Source: Scatosoma sp045537295 (lineage in GTDB: Bacteria; Bacillota; Clostridia; Christensenellales; Borkfalkiaceae). Taken from it: a stretch of 43,090 nucleotides of DNA. Shown here in pieces: positions 1 to 8,018 of this stretch. The DNA is taken from contig JAZSPG010000093.1 in NCBI GenBank assembly GCA_045537295.1, forward strand, positions 1 through 43,090. Direction: 5' to 3'. Numbering within the stretch: the stretch's first letter is position 1; every line of letters begins with the position of its first letter. The notes beneath the pieces were generated by a model that saw only the letters and a list, made by a program, of their open reading frames with translations, was not told where the DNA came from and searched no databases. The translations under genes and the position numbers were made by a program.

Positions 1-548
1 CCAACTGCCTTGCTCCCATGGCAAACACGCTCAACAAGCTTTCCAAAATCAAGAAAGGCTACATGACGACGATCCACGCGTTCACGGGCGACCAAATGGT
101 TCTCGACGGACCGCACAGAAAGGGCGACCTTCGTCGTGCAAGAGCTGCGGCGGTGAATATCGTTCCCAACTCGACGGGCGCTGCGAAAGCTATCGGTTTG
201 GTTATCCCCGAACTCAACGGCGTACTTGACGGTTGCGCACAACGCGTTCCCGTTCCCACTGGTTCGCTTACCCAACTCGTAGCAGTTTGCGACGGCGAAG
301 TAGACGCTACTGCCGTAAACGCGGCAATGAAGGCGGCGGCTTCCAAGTCCTTCGGCTACACGGAAGAAGAAATCGTTTCGTCCGATATCGTTGGTATCAC
401 CTACGGTTCGCTTTTCGACGCTACGCAAACCAAGTGCATGCCTATGGGCGACGGCACGACGCTTGTTAAGGTTGTTTCGTGGTACGATAACGAAAACTCC
501 TACACCAGCCAAATGGTTAGAACGATTAAGTACTTCGCGGAACTTTAA
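1..548 (+). CDS. gap: Glyceraldehyde-3-phosphate dehydrogenase, C-terminal part (runs off left edge)
   Basis: Catalytic/C-terminal domain of GAPDH, the glycolytic enzyme converting glyceraldehyde 3-phosphate, NAD and phosphate to 1,3-bisphosphoglycerate in the cytoplasm. The frame is open from base 3 and reads TNCLAP. This is the second half of the active-site motif SCTTNCLAP, so the nucleophilic Cys itself lies just outside the window. Seen further on are the HAFTGDQ segment, the HRKGDLRRARAAA substrate-phosphate segment, and the WYDNE motif near the end that contributes to NAD binding. An ATG at 18 is internal Met and not the start. It is followed directly by an intrinsic terminator. Identity is certain; only the 5' part is missing. 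Confidence 0.97.
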   Translation, partial: NCLAPMANTLNKLSKIKKGYMTTIHAFTGDQMVLDGPHRKGDLRRARAAAVNIVPNSTGAAKAIGLVIPELNGVLDGCAQRVPVPTGSLTQLVAVCDGEVDATAVNAAMKAAASKSFGYTEEEIVSSDIVGITYGSLFDATQTKCMPMGDGTTLVKVVSWYDNENSYTSQMVRTIKYFAEL

Positions 549-567
549 TCAAATCGCTTAAAAATCC

Positions 568-606
568 CACCGACCTCGGAAATCTTTCCGAGGTCGGTGT
601 TTTTTT
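568..606 (+). terminator. Intrinsic terminator of gap
   Basis: A perfect 13-bp stem (568-580 with 587-599) with a 6-nt loop is followed by seven T residues. It starts about 20 bp after the gap stop codon. Confidence 0.93.
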
Positions 607-616
607 GCGTTTCATT

Positions 617-847
617 CTATTCCCCTTGTTTTTTCTTCGCTCTGTAATACGTTTGCGGACTGTTAAACCCCGCCTCGTACAAAAGCGCAAGCTCCGTCCG
701 CGTATCGCCTGCCCGTCGGCGCGCGGTGATATAGTCCAATCGCAACGAATGGATATATTCCAAAAGCCCTTTACCGATATAGCGGTGAAAGACCCGCGAG
801 ATATGCGCCTCGGTATACCCCAGCGCGTTTGCATAACGCTTAACGCC
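617..847 (-). pseudogene. AraC-family regulator remnant (C-terminal HTH only)
   Basis: Reading the minus strand from about 847 to a TAG at 617-619 gives 76 residues that match the C-terminal part of an AraC/XylS DNA-binding domain. The first HTH end reads ANALGYTEAHISRVFHRYIG, followed by the linker (EYIHSLRLDYI) and the second HTH (EAGFNSPQTYYRAKKK). No start codon and no N-terminal effector domain are present; upstream of about 847 the minus-strand frame loses similarity. The point where it stops coincides with the start of the plus-strand GH3 remnant. This looks like a broken gene. The family assignment is by motif recognition, not by a search. Confidence 0.72.
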
Positions 848-997
848 CGCTCGTTCGCCTATTACAGCATTGCTCGAAAAGGCTGGTACGTGGAAAACGG
901 CGATTTTGAAATTTTAATCGGTGCGTCCTCGCGGGATATCCGCCTGTCCGACACCGTAAAAATTCAACTTCCTCCAAACACACAAAACTCTCAATAA
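845..997 (+). pseudogene. GH3 beta-glucosidase remnant (fibronectin III-like C-terminus)
   Basis: From 845 to the TAA at 995-997 the plus strand reads ARSFAYYS, then GWYVENGDFEI, then IGASSRDIRL. These are the hallmark strands of the Fn3-like C-terminal domain of glycoside hydrolase family 3 beta-glucosidases (usual form: SFY..., W..EPG.F.I..G.SSRDIRL). Only about 50 residues remain of an enzyme that is normally 700-800 aa; the catalytic barrel is absent. The frame stays open leftwards to 605, but residues before 845 are antisense to the AraC remnant and do not resemble GH3. A terminator follows at 1005. Confidence 0.7.
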
Positions 998-1004
998 ATA
1001 TCTT

Positions 1005-1036
1005 ACGGACGGTTCGTAAATGAACCGTCCGTTTTT
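1005..1036 (+). terminator. Intrinsic terminator after the GH3 remnant
   Basis: A perfect 11-bp stem (1005-1015 with 1022-1032) with a 6-nt loop is followed by T residues to 1036. The T-run is on the plus strand, so it serves the GH3 remnant. It lies 9 bp from the stop of the convergent GDPD gene and could act weakly on that too. Confidence 0.8.
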
Positions 1037-1044
1037 CGCTCGCT

Positions 1045-1767
1045 TTATTCCAAAATATTCGTCGTGAGCATATCCACGCCCATTGCTTTCGCCATTTCCG
1101 CGTGTTCTATTTTGTCTATCGTCCAACAGTTGACTTTCAAGCCCGCCTTATGCAGTCTTTCCACCTTTTCTTTGGTCAAGCCGTACCCGCAAATATCCGC
1201 GTCCAAGCGGTGCTTTATCATAAAATCCATTTCCTCGTCCGAGCATTTTTCCACCAAAAACTGCGCGCTCGCGTCGGGGTAGTTTTCACTCAAATTGAGT
1301 AGGTTTTCGCTTGAAAAGGAAATAAAGGTAACGCGTTCAAACCAGCCGAGCTCTTTCGTGCGCTCGGCGATTTCCCAAACTTTTTCCTTCGGCATTAAAT
1401 TCTTTAATTCTAAAATACATTGTTTATCGTACTTTTTGCAAATTTGGATATACTCGTCAAGCGACGGCAAGAATAAATCCGCGCGTTCCGTCACGCCGTC
1501 GGTATCTTTTAATCGCACGGCACGCAGGGTTTGATAGTCTGTTTGTTCCACGCACATATCCAAACCCGCGACGCGTTTCAAATCGTCGTCGTGTACGACG
1601 ATAACTTTGCCGTCTTTCGTGATATGCACGTCCGTTTCCACGCCGTAATAGCTTTTCACGCCCGCCACCACGAACGCAGGACAGGTATTCTCGCGTTCCA
1701 AACCCGAAACGCCTCTATGCGCTATCATCTTGATATTGCCTTTGTTTTCAAATAAAACCGTGTTCAT
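1045..1767 (-). CDS. Glycerophosphodiester phosphodiesterase (soluble)
   Basis: A 240-aa GDPD-family TIM barrel, predicted to hydrolyse glycerophosphodiesters to glycerol 3-phosphate and an alcohol. Seen: the HRG motif at 17-19, ENT at 26-28, E44 and D46 of the metal-binding E-x-D pair, H59-D60, and the C-terminal KVNCWTID segment typical of the family. There is no signal peptide or membrane segment. The start at 1767 has a good ribosome site (AAGGAGCGGAGA-ATG). It is the second gene of a tandem pair, 19 bp after a related membrane-anchored GDPD. Both share the ICKKY-KQ-LELK and HKAGLKVNCWT stretches and end in the same DMLTTNILE, which indicates duplication. The true substrate is unknown. 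Confidence 0.93.
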   Translation of the reverse strand: MNTVLFENKGNIKMIAHRGVSGLERENTCPAFVVAGVKSYYGVETDVHITKDGKVIVVHDDDLKRVAGLDMCVEQTDYQTLRAVRLKDTDGVTERADLFLPSLDEYIQICKKYDKQCILELKNLMPKEKVWEIAERTKELGWFERVTFISFSSENLLNLSENYPDASAQFLVEKCSDEEMDFMIKHRLDADICGYGLTKEKVERLHKAGLKVNCWTIDKIEHAEMAKAMGVDMLTTNILE

Positions 1768-1786
1768 TCTCCGCTCCTTTGTTGCT

Positions 1787-2629
1787 TTATTCTAAAATAT
1801 TCGTCGTGAGCATATCCACCCCGCAAACGCGCATATACAGCGCGCACGCGCGCGTATCTACCGTCCAACAGTTGACTTTCAGCCCCGCTTTGTGCAATTT
1901 TCTAACGCGCGCAGGCGTTACGCTCGCCCAAAAAAAGTTCCCGTCGATTTTGTTTTCGAGCATAAACTCAATATCCCCTTTTTTCACCTTTTTCACGATA
2001 TACTGCGCGTTCGCGTTCGGATAACTGCGTCTTAGCGCGGTCAAATGCTCGCGGTCAAAGGAAATAAAGGTGGTTTTTTCAAACCAACCGAGCGCGGAAA
2101 TATCTTGCGCCAGCTCCCAAATTTTATCGGCAAGTATCTCGCCTTTAAGCTCTAAAACCGCCTGCTTATTATATTTTTTGCAAATTTCGATATATTCCTC
2201 GACGGTGGGCAAAAAACAGGTTTCCTCGTTAGAATTCGCGTATATATCTTTCAACCGAAGCGCGCGCAAAGTCGCAAAATCCGTTTGGTCAATGCGAATA
2301 TCTAAGCCAAACCGCTCTAAATCGCTATCGTGCGCTATAATGAACTTTCCGTCCAAGGTAAGCCGAGCGTCCGCCTCGATACCGTAATACTCACGCCGAC
2401 CCGCCTCTTCGAACGCAAAAACGGTGTTTTCCAGCGCCAAACCCGACGCGCCCCTGTGCGCCACGATTTGCATTTTGCCGTTCGCAAAATTTTTCGTTTG
2501 GGCGTAACGCTTTTGCTTTTTCAACGCCTCGGGCAAAACAATACACCCCGCCAAAATCACGCAAACCAAAAATAGCCCCGCTAACACGAGCGCCGTGATT
2601 TTAAGTTTTCTTTTCGTCTTTGGTTGCAT
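1787..2629 (-). CDS. Glycerophosphodiester phosphodiesterase with N-terminal membrane anchor
   Basis: A 280-aa GDPD paralogue of the downstream gene. Residues 8-32 form a hydrophobic N-terminal segment after a KTKRKLK charged start. Within it ILAGC resembles a lipobox, so the protein may be a lipoprotein or simply a signal-anchored protein facing outside. The GDPD motifs are intact: AHRGASGLALENT, IEADARLT, AHDSDLERF, and LKVNCWTVD at the end. An extracellular position would suit scavenging of glycerophosphodiesters from lipid or teichoic acid debris, which is inference. It begins the pair; the 2642-2873 gap upstream shows no obvious promoter. Confidence 0.91.
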   Translation of the reverse strand: MQPKTKRKLKITALVLAGLFLVCVILAGCIVLPEALKKQKRYAQTKNFANGKMQIVAHRGASGLALENTVFAFEEAGRREYYGIEADARLTLDGKFIIAHDSDLERFGLDIRIDQTDFATLRALRLKDIYANSNEETCFLPTVEEYIEICKKYNKQAVLELKGEILADKIWELAQDISALGWFEKTTFISFDREHLTALRRSYPNANAQYIVKKVKKGDIEFMLENKIDGNFFWASVTPARVRKLHKAGLKVNCWTVDTRACALYMRVCGVDMLTTNILE

Positions 2630-2661
2630 AATTTTTATTCGTTATAGGGTTTGCCGTACCC

Positions 2662-2827
2662 CCCGCACGCCGTAAGCGGATTTTTCGCAGGGAGCGTACT
2701 TAGGCACACGCGAGCAAGGCAAATGCCGTTCCCGCACGCCGTAAAATGCGAAGAGTGCGTCGTATTGCCACAAACCTCGCGGTTTTGCCCGACGGGCGCG
2801 TACTAATGCGTACGCGAGCAAGGGCAA
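2662..2827. repeat. Two diverged direct repeats in the intergenic gap
   Basis: CCCGCACGCCGTAA occurs at 2662-2675 and again at 2731-2744. A second pair, GCGTACT...CGCGAGCAAGG, occurs at 2694-2720 and 2798-2825. The order is the same in both, so this looks like an old duplication of a roughly 70-100 bp unit. The gap (2630-2873) also holds a single perfect DnaA-type nonamer TGTGGATAA at 2838-2846. No convincing gene is present; the short open frame on minus is repeat-derived and lacks a ribosome site. Confidence 0.55.
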
Positions 2828-2873
2828 GTTCCGAGTTTGTGGATAAGACGGCGTACTATACGCATTTTACATA

Positions 2874-3611
2874 TTAATCCCTGCGGTTGTTTCTGCCAAA
2901 CATTATCAACACCCACATTAAGAAGCGCAGGAAGTAAACGAGCGAGGTTAAAAGCGAGGCGAGATAGGTGCGCGCGGCCGCCGAGAGCATTTCTTCGGCG
3001 TAGGGCAGTTCTTCCTGCGTGATAATCCCCTCGCGGACAAGCATTTTCTTGGCGCGACGGCTTGCGTCTAATTCCACGGGCAAGGTTACGAGCGCGAACA
3101 AGGTAGACAGTCCGTACAACCCAACGCCGACAAGCGCGATATAAAAACCCAAATCCGAGTTCTGCGTTGCGCCCACGAAAATATCCAGCAACAACCCCAC
3201 CAACACGAGAGGCAGGGCAAGCCTTGAACCGAAGTTGGTTATCGGTACGAGTACCGTTCTGATTTTATAAGGCAAATACCCGCGCTGTTTTTGTACCGCG
3301 TGTCCGATTTCGTGCGCGGAAACGGCAACCGCCGCTACCGAGGTACTTGCGTAAGTGCTTTCGGAAAGATTAACAACCTCTTTCGTCGGGTGGTAATGGT
3401 CGGTCAAAAACCCCTTTACCCTACCGATAGAAAGCCCTCTAAGCCCGTTGGCGCGGATTAAACGAACGGCGGTGTCGTAGCCCGTCATTCTCGATACCGT
3501 TCCCACATCGCTATACGCCTTGAATGTGGAATGTACCTTCGAGCTTGCCCAACCCGCAAACCCCGCGCAAATTAAAATCAAGACTAAAAATATCAAATAA
3601 TATTCGTACAT
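2874..3611 (-). CDS. YugP-like neutral zinc metallopeptidase (membrane)
   Basis: A 245-aa integral membrane protease of the YugP/neutral zinc metallopeptidase-2 family. A transmembrane helix lies at the N-terminus (about 4-22). The zinc site is AHEIGHAVQ (HExxH) near residue 100, and hydrophobic segments follow at about 125-150, 155-185 and 220-240. The preceding SVAAVAVSAHEIGH stretch is characteristic. The length is normal for the family (about 225-245). The start codon at 3611 has AAGGAAGT upstream. The biological substrate is unknown in the family. The neighbouring rsmI and GDPD genes run in the same direction but are separated by repeat-bearing gaps, so it is probably transcribed alone. 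Confidence 0.92.
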   Translation of the reverse strand: MYEYYLIFLVLILICAGFAGWASSKVHSTFKAYSDVGTVSRMTGYDTAVRLIRANGLRGLSIGRVKGFLTDHYHPTKEVVNLSESTYASTSVAAVAVSAHEIGHAVQKQRGYLPYKIRTVLVPITNFGSRLALPLVLVGLLLDIFVGATQNSDLGFYIALVGVGLYGLSTLFALVTLPVELDASRRAKKMLVREGIITQEELPYAEEMLSAAARTYLASLLTSLVYFLRFLMWVLIMFGRNNRRD

Positions 3612-3632
3612 AAATTACTTCCTTTTTTTATA

Positions 3633-3746
3633 AATTGCGTTTTCAACGCGTGCAATTCATGCCCGTAGGGCAATTCATGAAATTTATTTCAATTCATGAA
3701 CGCAGTTCACTTCACGCAAAGCAAACGCTTTGCAATTCATTCTTTA
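3633..3746. repeat. Palindrome-mosaic repeat, copy A
   Basis: A chain of short hairpins joined by ATTCAT/TTCA linkers: GCGTTttcAACGC, GCCCgtaGGGC, GAAAtttaTTTC, GAACgcaGTTC and GCAAAGCaaacGCTTTGC. It lacks the central AT-rich core found in copies B-E but uses the same module grammar. It fills the gap between the YugP-like gene and rsmI. Confidence 0.7.
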
Positions 3747-3805
3747 TTATAGTATTCGTACCTTCTCAAAAGCTATTCTTTCCCGCGCGGATTTTTCAAC
3801 GCGCA

Positions 3806-4609
3806 TTACAAATCGATAGAGAACGGGTAGAGTTCGGACTTAGAAACCCCCCTGTCTTTTGCGGTGCGTTTGAGCGCTTCTTTTTTATCCAACCCCGCGA
3901 GCATATAATGCTTTATATGTTCCTGTACCGTCAAAGCGTTCAACTTCGATTCGCCCTCTTTCGCGCCCTCTACCACCAACACGAACTCCCCGCGCGTTTC
4001 GCCCGTATAACCCTCAGATAACATAAACGCCACGCTTTCCTCGTGCAGTTTGGTAATCTCGCGTACGGCGACGGCTTTTCTCTCGCCGAACACCTCGTAC
4101 ATAACTTTGCAGTCTTTCTCAATGTCCTGTGGCGCACAATGGAATACGAGGGTCAAATCGCAGTCCTTGTACTTTTCCAACACGGCTTTTTTCTCGCCCG
4201 TTTTATCGGGTAAAAAACCAATAAACGCAAATCTGTCCGCGTTCAAACCCGATAAAATCAGCCCCGCGACGAACGCACACGCGCCGGGGATAAGGGTATA
4301 CGGTTCGCCCGCCTCTTTGAGTATTTGGCAGACGGTATTACCGGGGTCGGACACGACGGGCGTACCCGCGTCGGAAACGACCGCCACCGTTTGCCCGCTT
4401 TGCGAGGCGCGCAAAATTTTCTCGCCCGCTTCCCGTTCGTTGAATTTATGGCACGCTTGCAACGGTTTTTTAATCTCGTACGCGTTCAAAAGTTTGATAG
4501 TATGCCTCGTATCCTCGCAAAAAATGATATCCGCGCTTTTCAGCGTTTCCAGCGCGCGAATACTTATATCTTTCAAATTGCCTATCGGCGTCGCTACAAA
4601 ATAAACCAT
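3806..4609 (-). CDS. rsmI: 16S rRNA (cytidine1402-2'-O)-methyltransferase
   Basis: A 267-aa tetrapyrrole-methylase-fold enzyme that 2'-O-methylates C1402 in the decoding centre of 16S rRNA using SAM. Seen: the N-terminal VATPIGNL.DIS.RA motif, CEDTRHT, VSDAGTP..SDPG (SAM loop), and IPG.CA. The frame is open 165 bp further upstream, but that stretch overlaps trmN6. The start is placed at 4609 because homology begins at MVYFVATPIG and AAGGAGCAAGGT precedes it. It lies 17 bp after trmN6 in one operon, an arrangement like yabB-yazA-yabC of Bacillus, but with no GIY-YIG yazA gene between. Confidence 0.96.
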   Translation of the reverse strand: MVYFVATPIGNLKDISIRALETLKSADIIFCEDTRHTIKLLNAYEIKKPLQACHKFNEREAGEKILRASQSGQTVAVVSDAGTPVVSDPGNTVCQILKEAGEPYTLIPGACAFVAGLILSGLNADRFAFIGFLPDKTGEKKAVLEKYKDCDLTLVFHCAPQDIEKDCKVMYEVFGERKAVAVREITKLHEESVAFMLSEGYTGETRGEFVLVVEGAKEGESKLNALTVQEHIKHYMLAGLDKKEALKRTAKDRGVSKSELYPFSIDL

Positions 4610-4626
4610 ACCTTGCTCCTTTTTGT

Positions 4627-5322
4627 CTAATTTACCGCCGTGGGTAACACTTCGCACGACGGTTTTCCGCCTTTCACGCCCTCTACCATCACCAAGTACG
4701 GTTTCGCGCCCGCTTTCCCGCTGACGAGCTGTACGCGTTTGACCTCTATATTCACCGCACGAAGCGTATAACAAACCTCCGCAAGCCTGTCCGCTCTGTT
4801 GAGTAACGCTACCCTACCGCCGAATTTGAGCGCTTTGGCGACGGCGCGCGCGATTTCCTCTAAGTTGAGCGTAATTTCCTTTCGGCAAACGGCTTTGTGG
4901 TATTCCTCGTTCTCAAACCCACCGCGCTCGTACGGCGGATTGCATAAAATAAGCGAATATTTCTCGTTATGTTCCGCGCTAATGTCCTGTAACTTACCCT
5001 GCACGAACGAAAAATTCTCAAAACCATTTAGTTTCGCCGTCTTTTTCGCTAAATTGAGTAACGGTTCTTGCATTTCGAACAAAGTCACGGGCATATTCGG
5101 GAATTTTTCTTTATTCAGCGCGTAAAAATGAAACCCGACAATCCCGCACCCCGCGCAAAAATCCGCAATCTTGTCCCCCTTTTTCGCCCGCGCGAATTTG
5201 GAAAGCAACACCGAATCGGAGGTAAAACGGTACAGCGTTTTGTCCTGCACGATTTTCAAACCGTTAAAACCCATATCTTCGGCAACTTCGTTAACAGATA
5301 AAAGCAAACCGTTCTCGTCCAT
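4627..5322 (-). CDS. trmN6: tRNA1(Val) (adenine37-N6)-methyltransferase family protein
   Basis: A 231-aa class I SAM-dependent methyltransferase of the TrmN6/YabB family, predicted to make m6A in tRNA. It shows the family N-terminal part (DKTLYRFTSDSVLLSKFA), the SAM-binding DFCAGCGIVGF loop, and the N6-adenine catalytic CNPPY motif followed by KAVCRKE. The C-terminal L..RADRL..V region is typical. It is preceded by GAGGGGAACGCT-ATG and by a strong sigma-A promoter whose predicted start lies about 24 bp upstream of the ATG. It heads the trmN6-rsmI operon. The exact tRNA target is inferred from family membership. Confidence 0.92.
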   Translation of the reverse strand: MDENGLLLSVNEVAEDMGFNGLKIVQDKTLYRFTSDSVLLSKFARAKKGDKIADFCAGCGIVGFHFYALNKEKFPNMPVTLFEMQEPLLNLAKKTAKLNGFENFSFVQGKLQDISAEHNEKYSLILCNPPYERGGFENEEYHKAVCRKEITLNLEEIARAVAKALKFGGRVALLNRADRLAEVCYTLRAVNIEVKRVQLVSGKAGAKPYLVMVEGVKGGKPSCEVLPTAVN

Positions 5323-5352
5323 AGCGTTCCCCTCGTATTTTTTTCTTATTTA

Positions 5353-5381
5353 AGTATACCAACAATTTAGGGAAAAGTCAA
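5353..5381 (-). promoter_or_regulatory. Sigma-A promoter of trmN6-rsmI
   Basis: On the minus strand TTGACT (5376-5381), a 17-bp spacer and TATACT (5353-5358). It points into trmN6. Confidence 0.82.
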
Positions 5382-5389
5382 TAAAAAGC

Positions 5390-5419
5390 GGATAGTTCCT
5401 TTGCCGAAAACGCATACTT
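5390..5419 (+). promoter_or_regulatory. Possible forespore (sigma-G-like) promoter of the ger operon
   Basis: GGATA (5390-5394), an 18-bp gap and CATACTT (5413-5419) approximate the sigma-G pattern (GHATR-18-CATNHTA), each box with one mismatch. The predicted start would fall on or next to the ATG at 5425. Germination receptor operons are sigma-G dependent in Bacillus; the assignment here is inference. Confidence 0.4.
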
Positions 5420-5424
5420 GCTTT

Positions 5425-6915
5425 ATGAATAAAATCCCGCAGGCGTTGTCGCCCGATTTACAGGAAAATAAAAAACTCATCAAAAAACTGTTGCCGTCCG
5501 AGGATATTTTGTCCTACGCCTTTCAAACGGCAGATAAAATAGACTGCGTTTTGTTCTACGCCGACGGTACGGTGAATAAGGAACTTTTGGGCGCGCTGAT
5601 TGCCCGCCCCTTATCCGCTTTGGACTTGAAAAACGCGCAGGATAGCCAAACCGCGCTTCTCACCACCGCCCGTTTCCCAGAACTTAAAACCACTCAAAAG
5701 GTGGAAGATATGCTCAAAGAAATTTTGGACGGAAACACCTTGCTTTTGGCGGACGGCTTTACCACGGGTTTTATTATCGGCGCAAAACTCTTGCCCGTCC
5801 GTTCGATTATCGAACCCCCTACCGATATCGCGGTCAAAGGTCCACGCGAGGGGTTTATCGAGGACATCAAAACGAATATGAGCTTGGTGAGAAAACGCCT
5901 CAAAACCCCCGATTTGCGTTTTGAAACGGTGCGCGTAGGCAAGCGTTCCAACACCGCCGTCAGTCTTTGTTATTTAGAGGGTACGAGCAACACAAAGCTC
6001 AAAGACGAACTCAAAGAGAAACTCAAAAAAATCAAAATCGATAATATCCCCGACTCGTCCTATATCTCGGCGTTTCTTTCCCCCCGCCCGCATAGCTTTT
6101 TCCGCACGCTCGGTACGACGGAAAAACCCGATATCTTCACCGCGAAAATCGCGGAGGGCAGAGTGGGGATTTTGGTAGACGGTTCGCCTATCGCGCTCAC
6201 CGCGCCGTATACGCTCACCGAAGATTTTCAATCGAGCGAGGACTATTTCATCTCGCCGTTCACCGCGACGCTTTTCCGCGTTTTGCGGTTTATTTCGCTG
6301 TTCGTTGCGCTGTTACTACCCGCGTTGTATATTTCCGCACAGCTTTTCAAGGTCCAACTCGTCCCGCTGGGTTTGGTGCTTACCATCGCGTCCAGCGTGC
6401 GCGAATTGCCCCTTTCGCCCGCCTTGGAAATGTTCGTCGTGCTGTTTTTATTAGAAACACTAAAAGAGGCGAGTATCCGAATGCCCAAGTACGTGGGTAT
6501 GTCCTTATCCGTCGTCGGCGCGCTGGTGTTGGGCGAAACGGCGGTGTCGGCGGGGTTCTTATCCACGCCCGCAATTATTATCGTCGCATTTTCTGGGATT
6601 TGCTTATACACCGTACCCAACTTCGTCGAAACGGGCAGTATTTTACGCTGGCTGTATCTTCTCGTCGCGGGTAGTTTAGGACCGTTCGGTATCGTACTTT
6701 TATCCGTGGTTTTGCTATGCTATCTCGTATCCGCCGACGCGTTCGACACGCCTATCTTAGCGCCGTTCTCGCCCTTAACGCCCCGCGATTTACGGGATAC
6801 CGTCGTCAAATACGATATGCAATCGCTCACCAAACGCCCGAAAATTTTACGCTCGAAAAACAAAACGCGCTTGGGCTTTTCGGGTAAAGACAACACGCAA
6901 AATCAAGGAGAATAA
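5425..6915 (+). CDS. Spore germination receptor subunit A (GerA/GerKA family)
   Basis: A 496-aa GerA-family subunit of a nutrient germinant receptor of the inner spore membrane. An N-terminal soluble half (about 1-285) contains the LLADGFTTGFIIG stretch and the family signature EPPTDIAVKGPREGFIEDIKTN. The C-terminal half holds several transmembrane helices (about 285-455), including the RELPLSPALEMF loop and a hydrophilic tail. The start at ATG 5425 is preferred; an in-frame TTG at 5401 would add 8 residues, but neither has a clear ribosome site, which fits a near-leaderless transcript. It is 5 bp upstream of the B subunit gene in a three-gene operon. Which receptor (GerA, GerK or another) cannot be told. 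Confidence 0.93.
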   Translation: MNKIPQALSPDLQENKKLIKKLLPSEDILSYAFQTADKIDCVLFYADGTVNKELLGALIARPLSALDLKNAQDSQTALLTTARFPELKTTQKVEDMLKEILDGNTLLLADGFTTGFIIGAKLLPVRSIIEPPTDIAVKGPREGFIEDIKTNMSLVRKRLKTPDLRFETVRVGKRSNTAVSLCYLEGTSNTKLKDELKEKLKKIKIDNIPDSSYISAFLSPRPHSFFRTLGTTEKPDIFTAKIAEGRVGILVDGSPIALTAPYTLTEDFQSSEDYFISPFTATLFRVLRFISLFVALLLPALYISAQLFKVQLVPLGLVLTIASSVRELPLSPALEMFVVLFLLETLKEASIRMPKYVGMSLSVVGALVLGETAVSAGFLSTPAIIIVAFSGICLYTVPNFVETGSILRWLYLLVAGSLGPFGIVLLSVVLLCYLVSADAFDTPILAPFSPLTPRDLRDTVVKYDMQSLTKRPKILRSKNKTRLGFSGKDNTQNQGE

Positions 6916-6920
6916 CCGTT

Positions 6921-8018
6921 ATGACCACGACCGCGAAAACAATCAACGGCAGACAAATCGCCTTTTTCTCGGCGTTTATCCTGCCCGTATTAAAACTCAC
7001 CGAAGTACCTTCCCTGCTCGCAAAATTCGCCAAGGGCGATTTACTCTTGCCCGCCCTGTTGCATTTTGTTTTCCAAACCGCGCTTATCTGCGCGCTTTTA
7101 TACTGCGCCTCGCGCTCGGAGGAAACGCTTGCTAAACGCCTGCAAAACAAACTTGGCAAATGGACGCGCGTTTTGTACGCCGTATACGCCGTATACTTCC
7201 TCTTTTACGCCGTTTTACCTCTTTTAGACCTCGAAAAATTCACCTACGCCGTCTTCTTCGACACCGCGCCGACGCTTTTTTCGTTCGCGTTTTTCTTTTT
7301 CTTTTCCGCGTTCCTTTGCGTAAAGCATATCAAAACGCTCGGACGGCTTTCGGATTTAAGCCTGTTCTTGTTTGTTTTCCCCTTCACCGCACTACTTCTC
7401 GCCTCGCTCGCGGAGGCGGATTTCACCAACCTGTTGCCTATTTTCCAGCAACCCGCGGGTTCGTCGTTTGGCGGTTTTTTCTACACCCAACCGCATTTTT
7501 CGGACGCAACGATGCTGTTGCCCCTAATTTTACACCTGCGCTTTGAGAAAAAAGACGGAATAAAAATCACGGCGGGGTATCTTATCGGCGCGCTGTTTAC
7601 CCTCGTGTTTTTGGCGGTATTTTACAGCGTATATTCGTCGATTGCGCCCCGTCAGCACTACGCGTTTTCGAAAATCGCGCAATACTTCCCGCCCCTCGCG
7701 GTTATCGGCAGGGTAGATTTACTGCTCGTGTTCGTGCTTTGCACCCTTTTATTTTTCGCCACCGCCGTACCCCTTTTCTACGCCGTCGAATTTTCCGCTT
7801 GCGCCTTTACCAAAGACAACAAACTTCTGCTTTCCGCTACCGTGAATTTCGGCGCGTTCCTGTTCGTTCTTTTTTGCAATAAATACTACGATAGCGTATA
7901 CGCGTTTTTCGGCAACGCCCTGCCCGCCCCGTTTATCGCGCTGAGCATACTACCGCTTTTCTTGCTGTTCCTACCCGCACAACCCCGCCGTATAAAAAAG
8001 GAGAAATCAAATGCGTAA
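6921..8018 (+). CDS. Spore germination receptor subunit B (GerB, APC-type permease)
   Basis: A 365-aa polytopic membrane protein of the GerAB/GerKB family, distantly related to amino acid/polyamine/organocation transporters and thought to bind the germinant. It has about ten hydrophobic helices. The N-terminal RQIAFFSAFILPVLKLTEVPSLLAKFAKGD segment has the family's usual pattern (helix 1 then PS/A.LA...G.D). The ribosome site is AAGGAGAATAACCGTT-ATG. Its last 8 bases overlap the C-subunit gene, which implies translational coupling. It forms one operon with the A and C subunits, in the order A-B-C. Confidence 0.92.
   Translation: MTTTAKTINGRQIAFFSAFILPVLKLTEVPSLLAKFAKGDLLLPALLHFVFQTALICALLYCASRSEETLAKRLQNKLGKWTRVLYAVYAVYFLFYAVLPLLDLEKFTYAVFFDTAPTLFSFAFFFFFSAFLCVKHIKTLGRLSDLSLFLFVFPFTALLLASLAEADFTNLLPIFQQPAGSSFGGFFYTQPHFSDATMLLPLILHLRFEKKDGIKITAGYLIGALFTLVFLAVFYSVYSSIAPRQHYAFSKIAQYFPPLAVIGRVDLLLVFVLCTLLFFATAVPLFYAVEFSACAFTKDNKLLLSATVNFGAFLFVLFCNKYYDSVYAFFGNALPAPFIALSILPLFLLFLPAQPRRIKKEKSNA

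Noticed and set aside
605..844. Plus-strand open frame upstream of the GH3 remnant as part of a 130-aa novel gene
   Set aside because: Bases 617-844 are antisense to a clear AraC C-terminal domain on minus; only the portion from 845 on resembles a protein family.
2642..2827. 61-aa minus-strand open frame
   Set aside because: It lies wholly in direct-repeat DNA, has no ribosome site, and its Arg/Ala-rich translation looks like an out-of-frame GC-rich reading.
3633..3746. CRISPR array
   Set aside because: The repeating units are short unlike hairpins with constant linkers, not identical repeats with unique spacers; no cas genes are present.
4610..4774. Longer rsmI start
   Set aside because: The extra 55 codons overlap trmN6 and carry no RsmI homology; AAGGAG sits right before the 4609 start.
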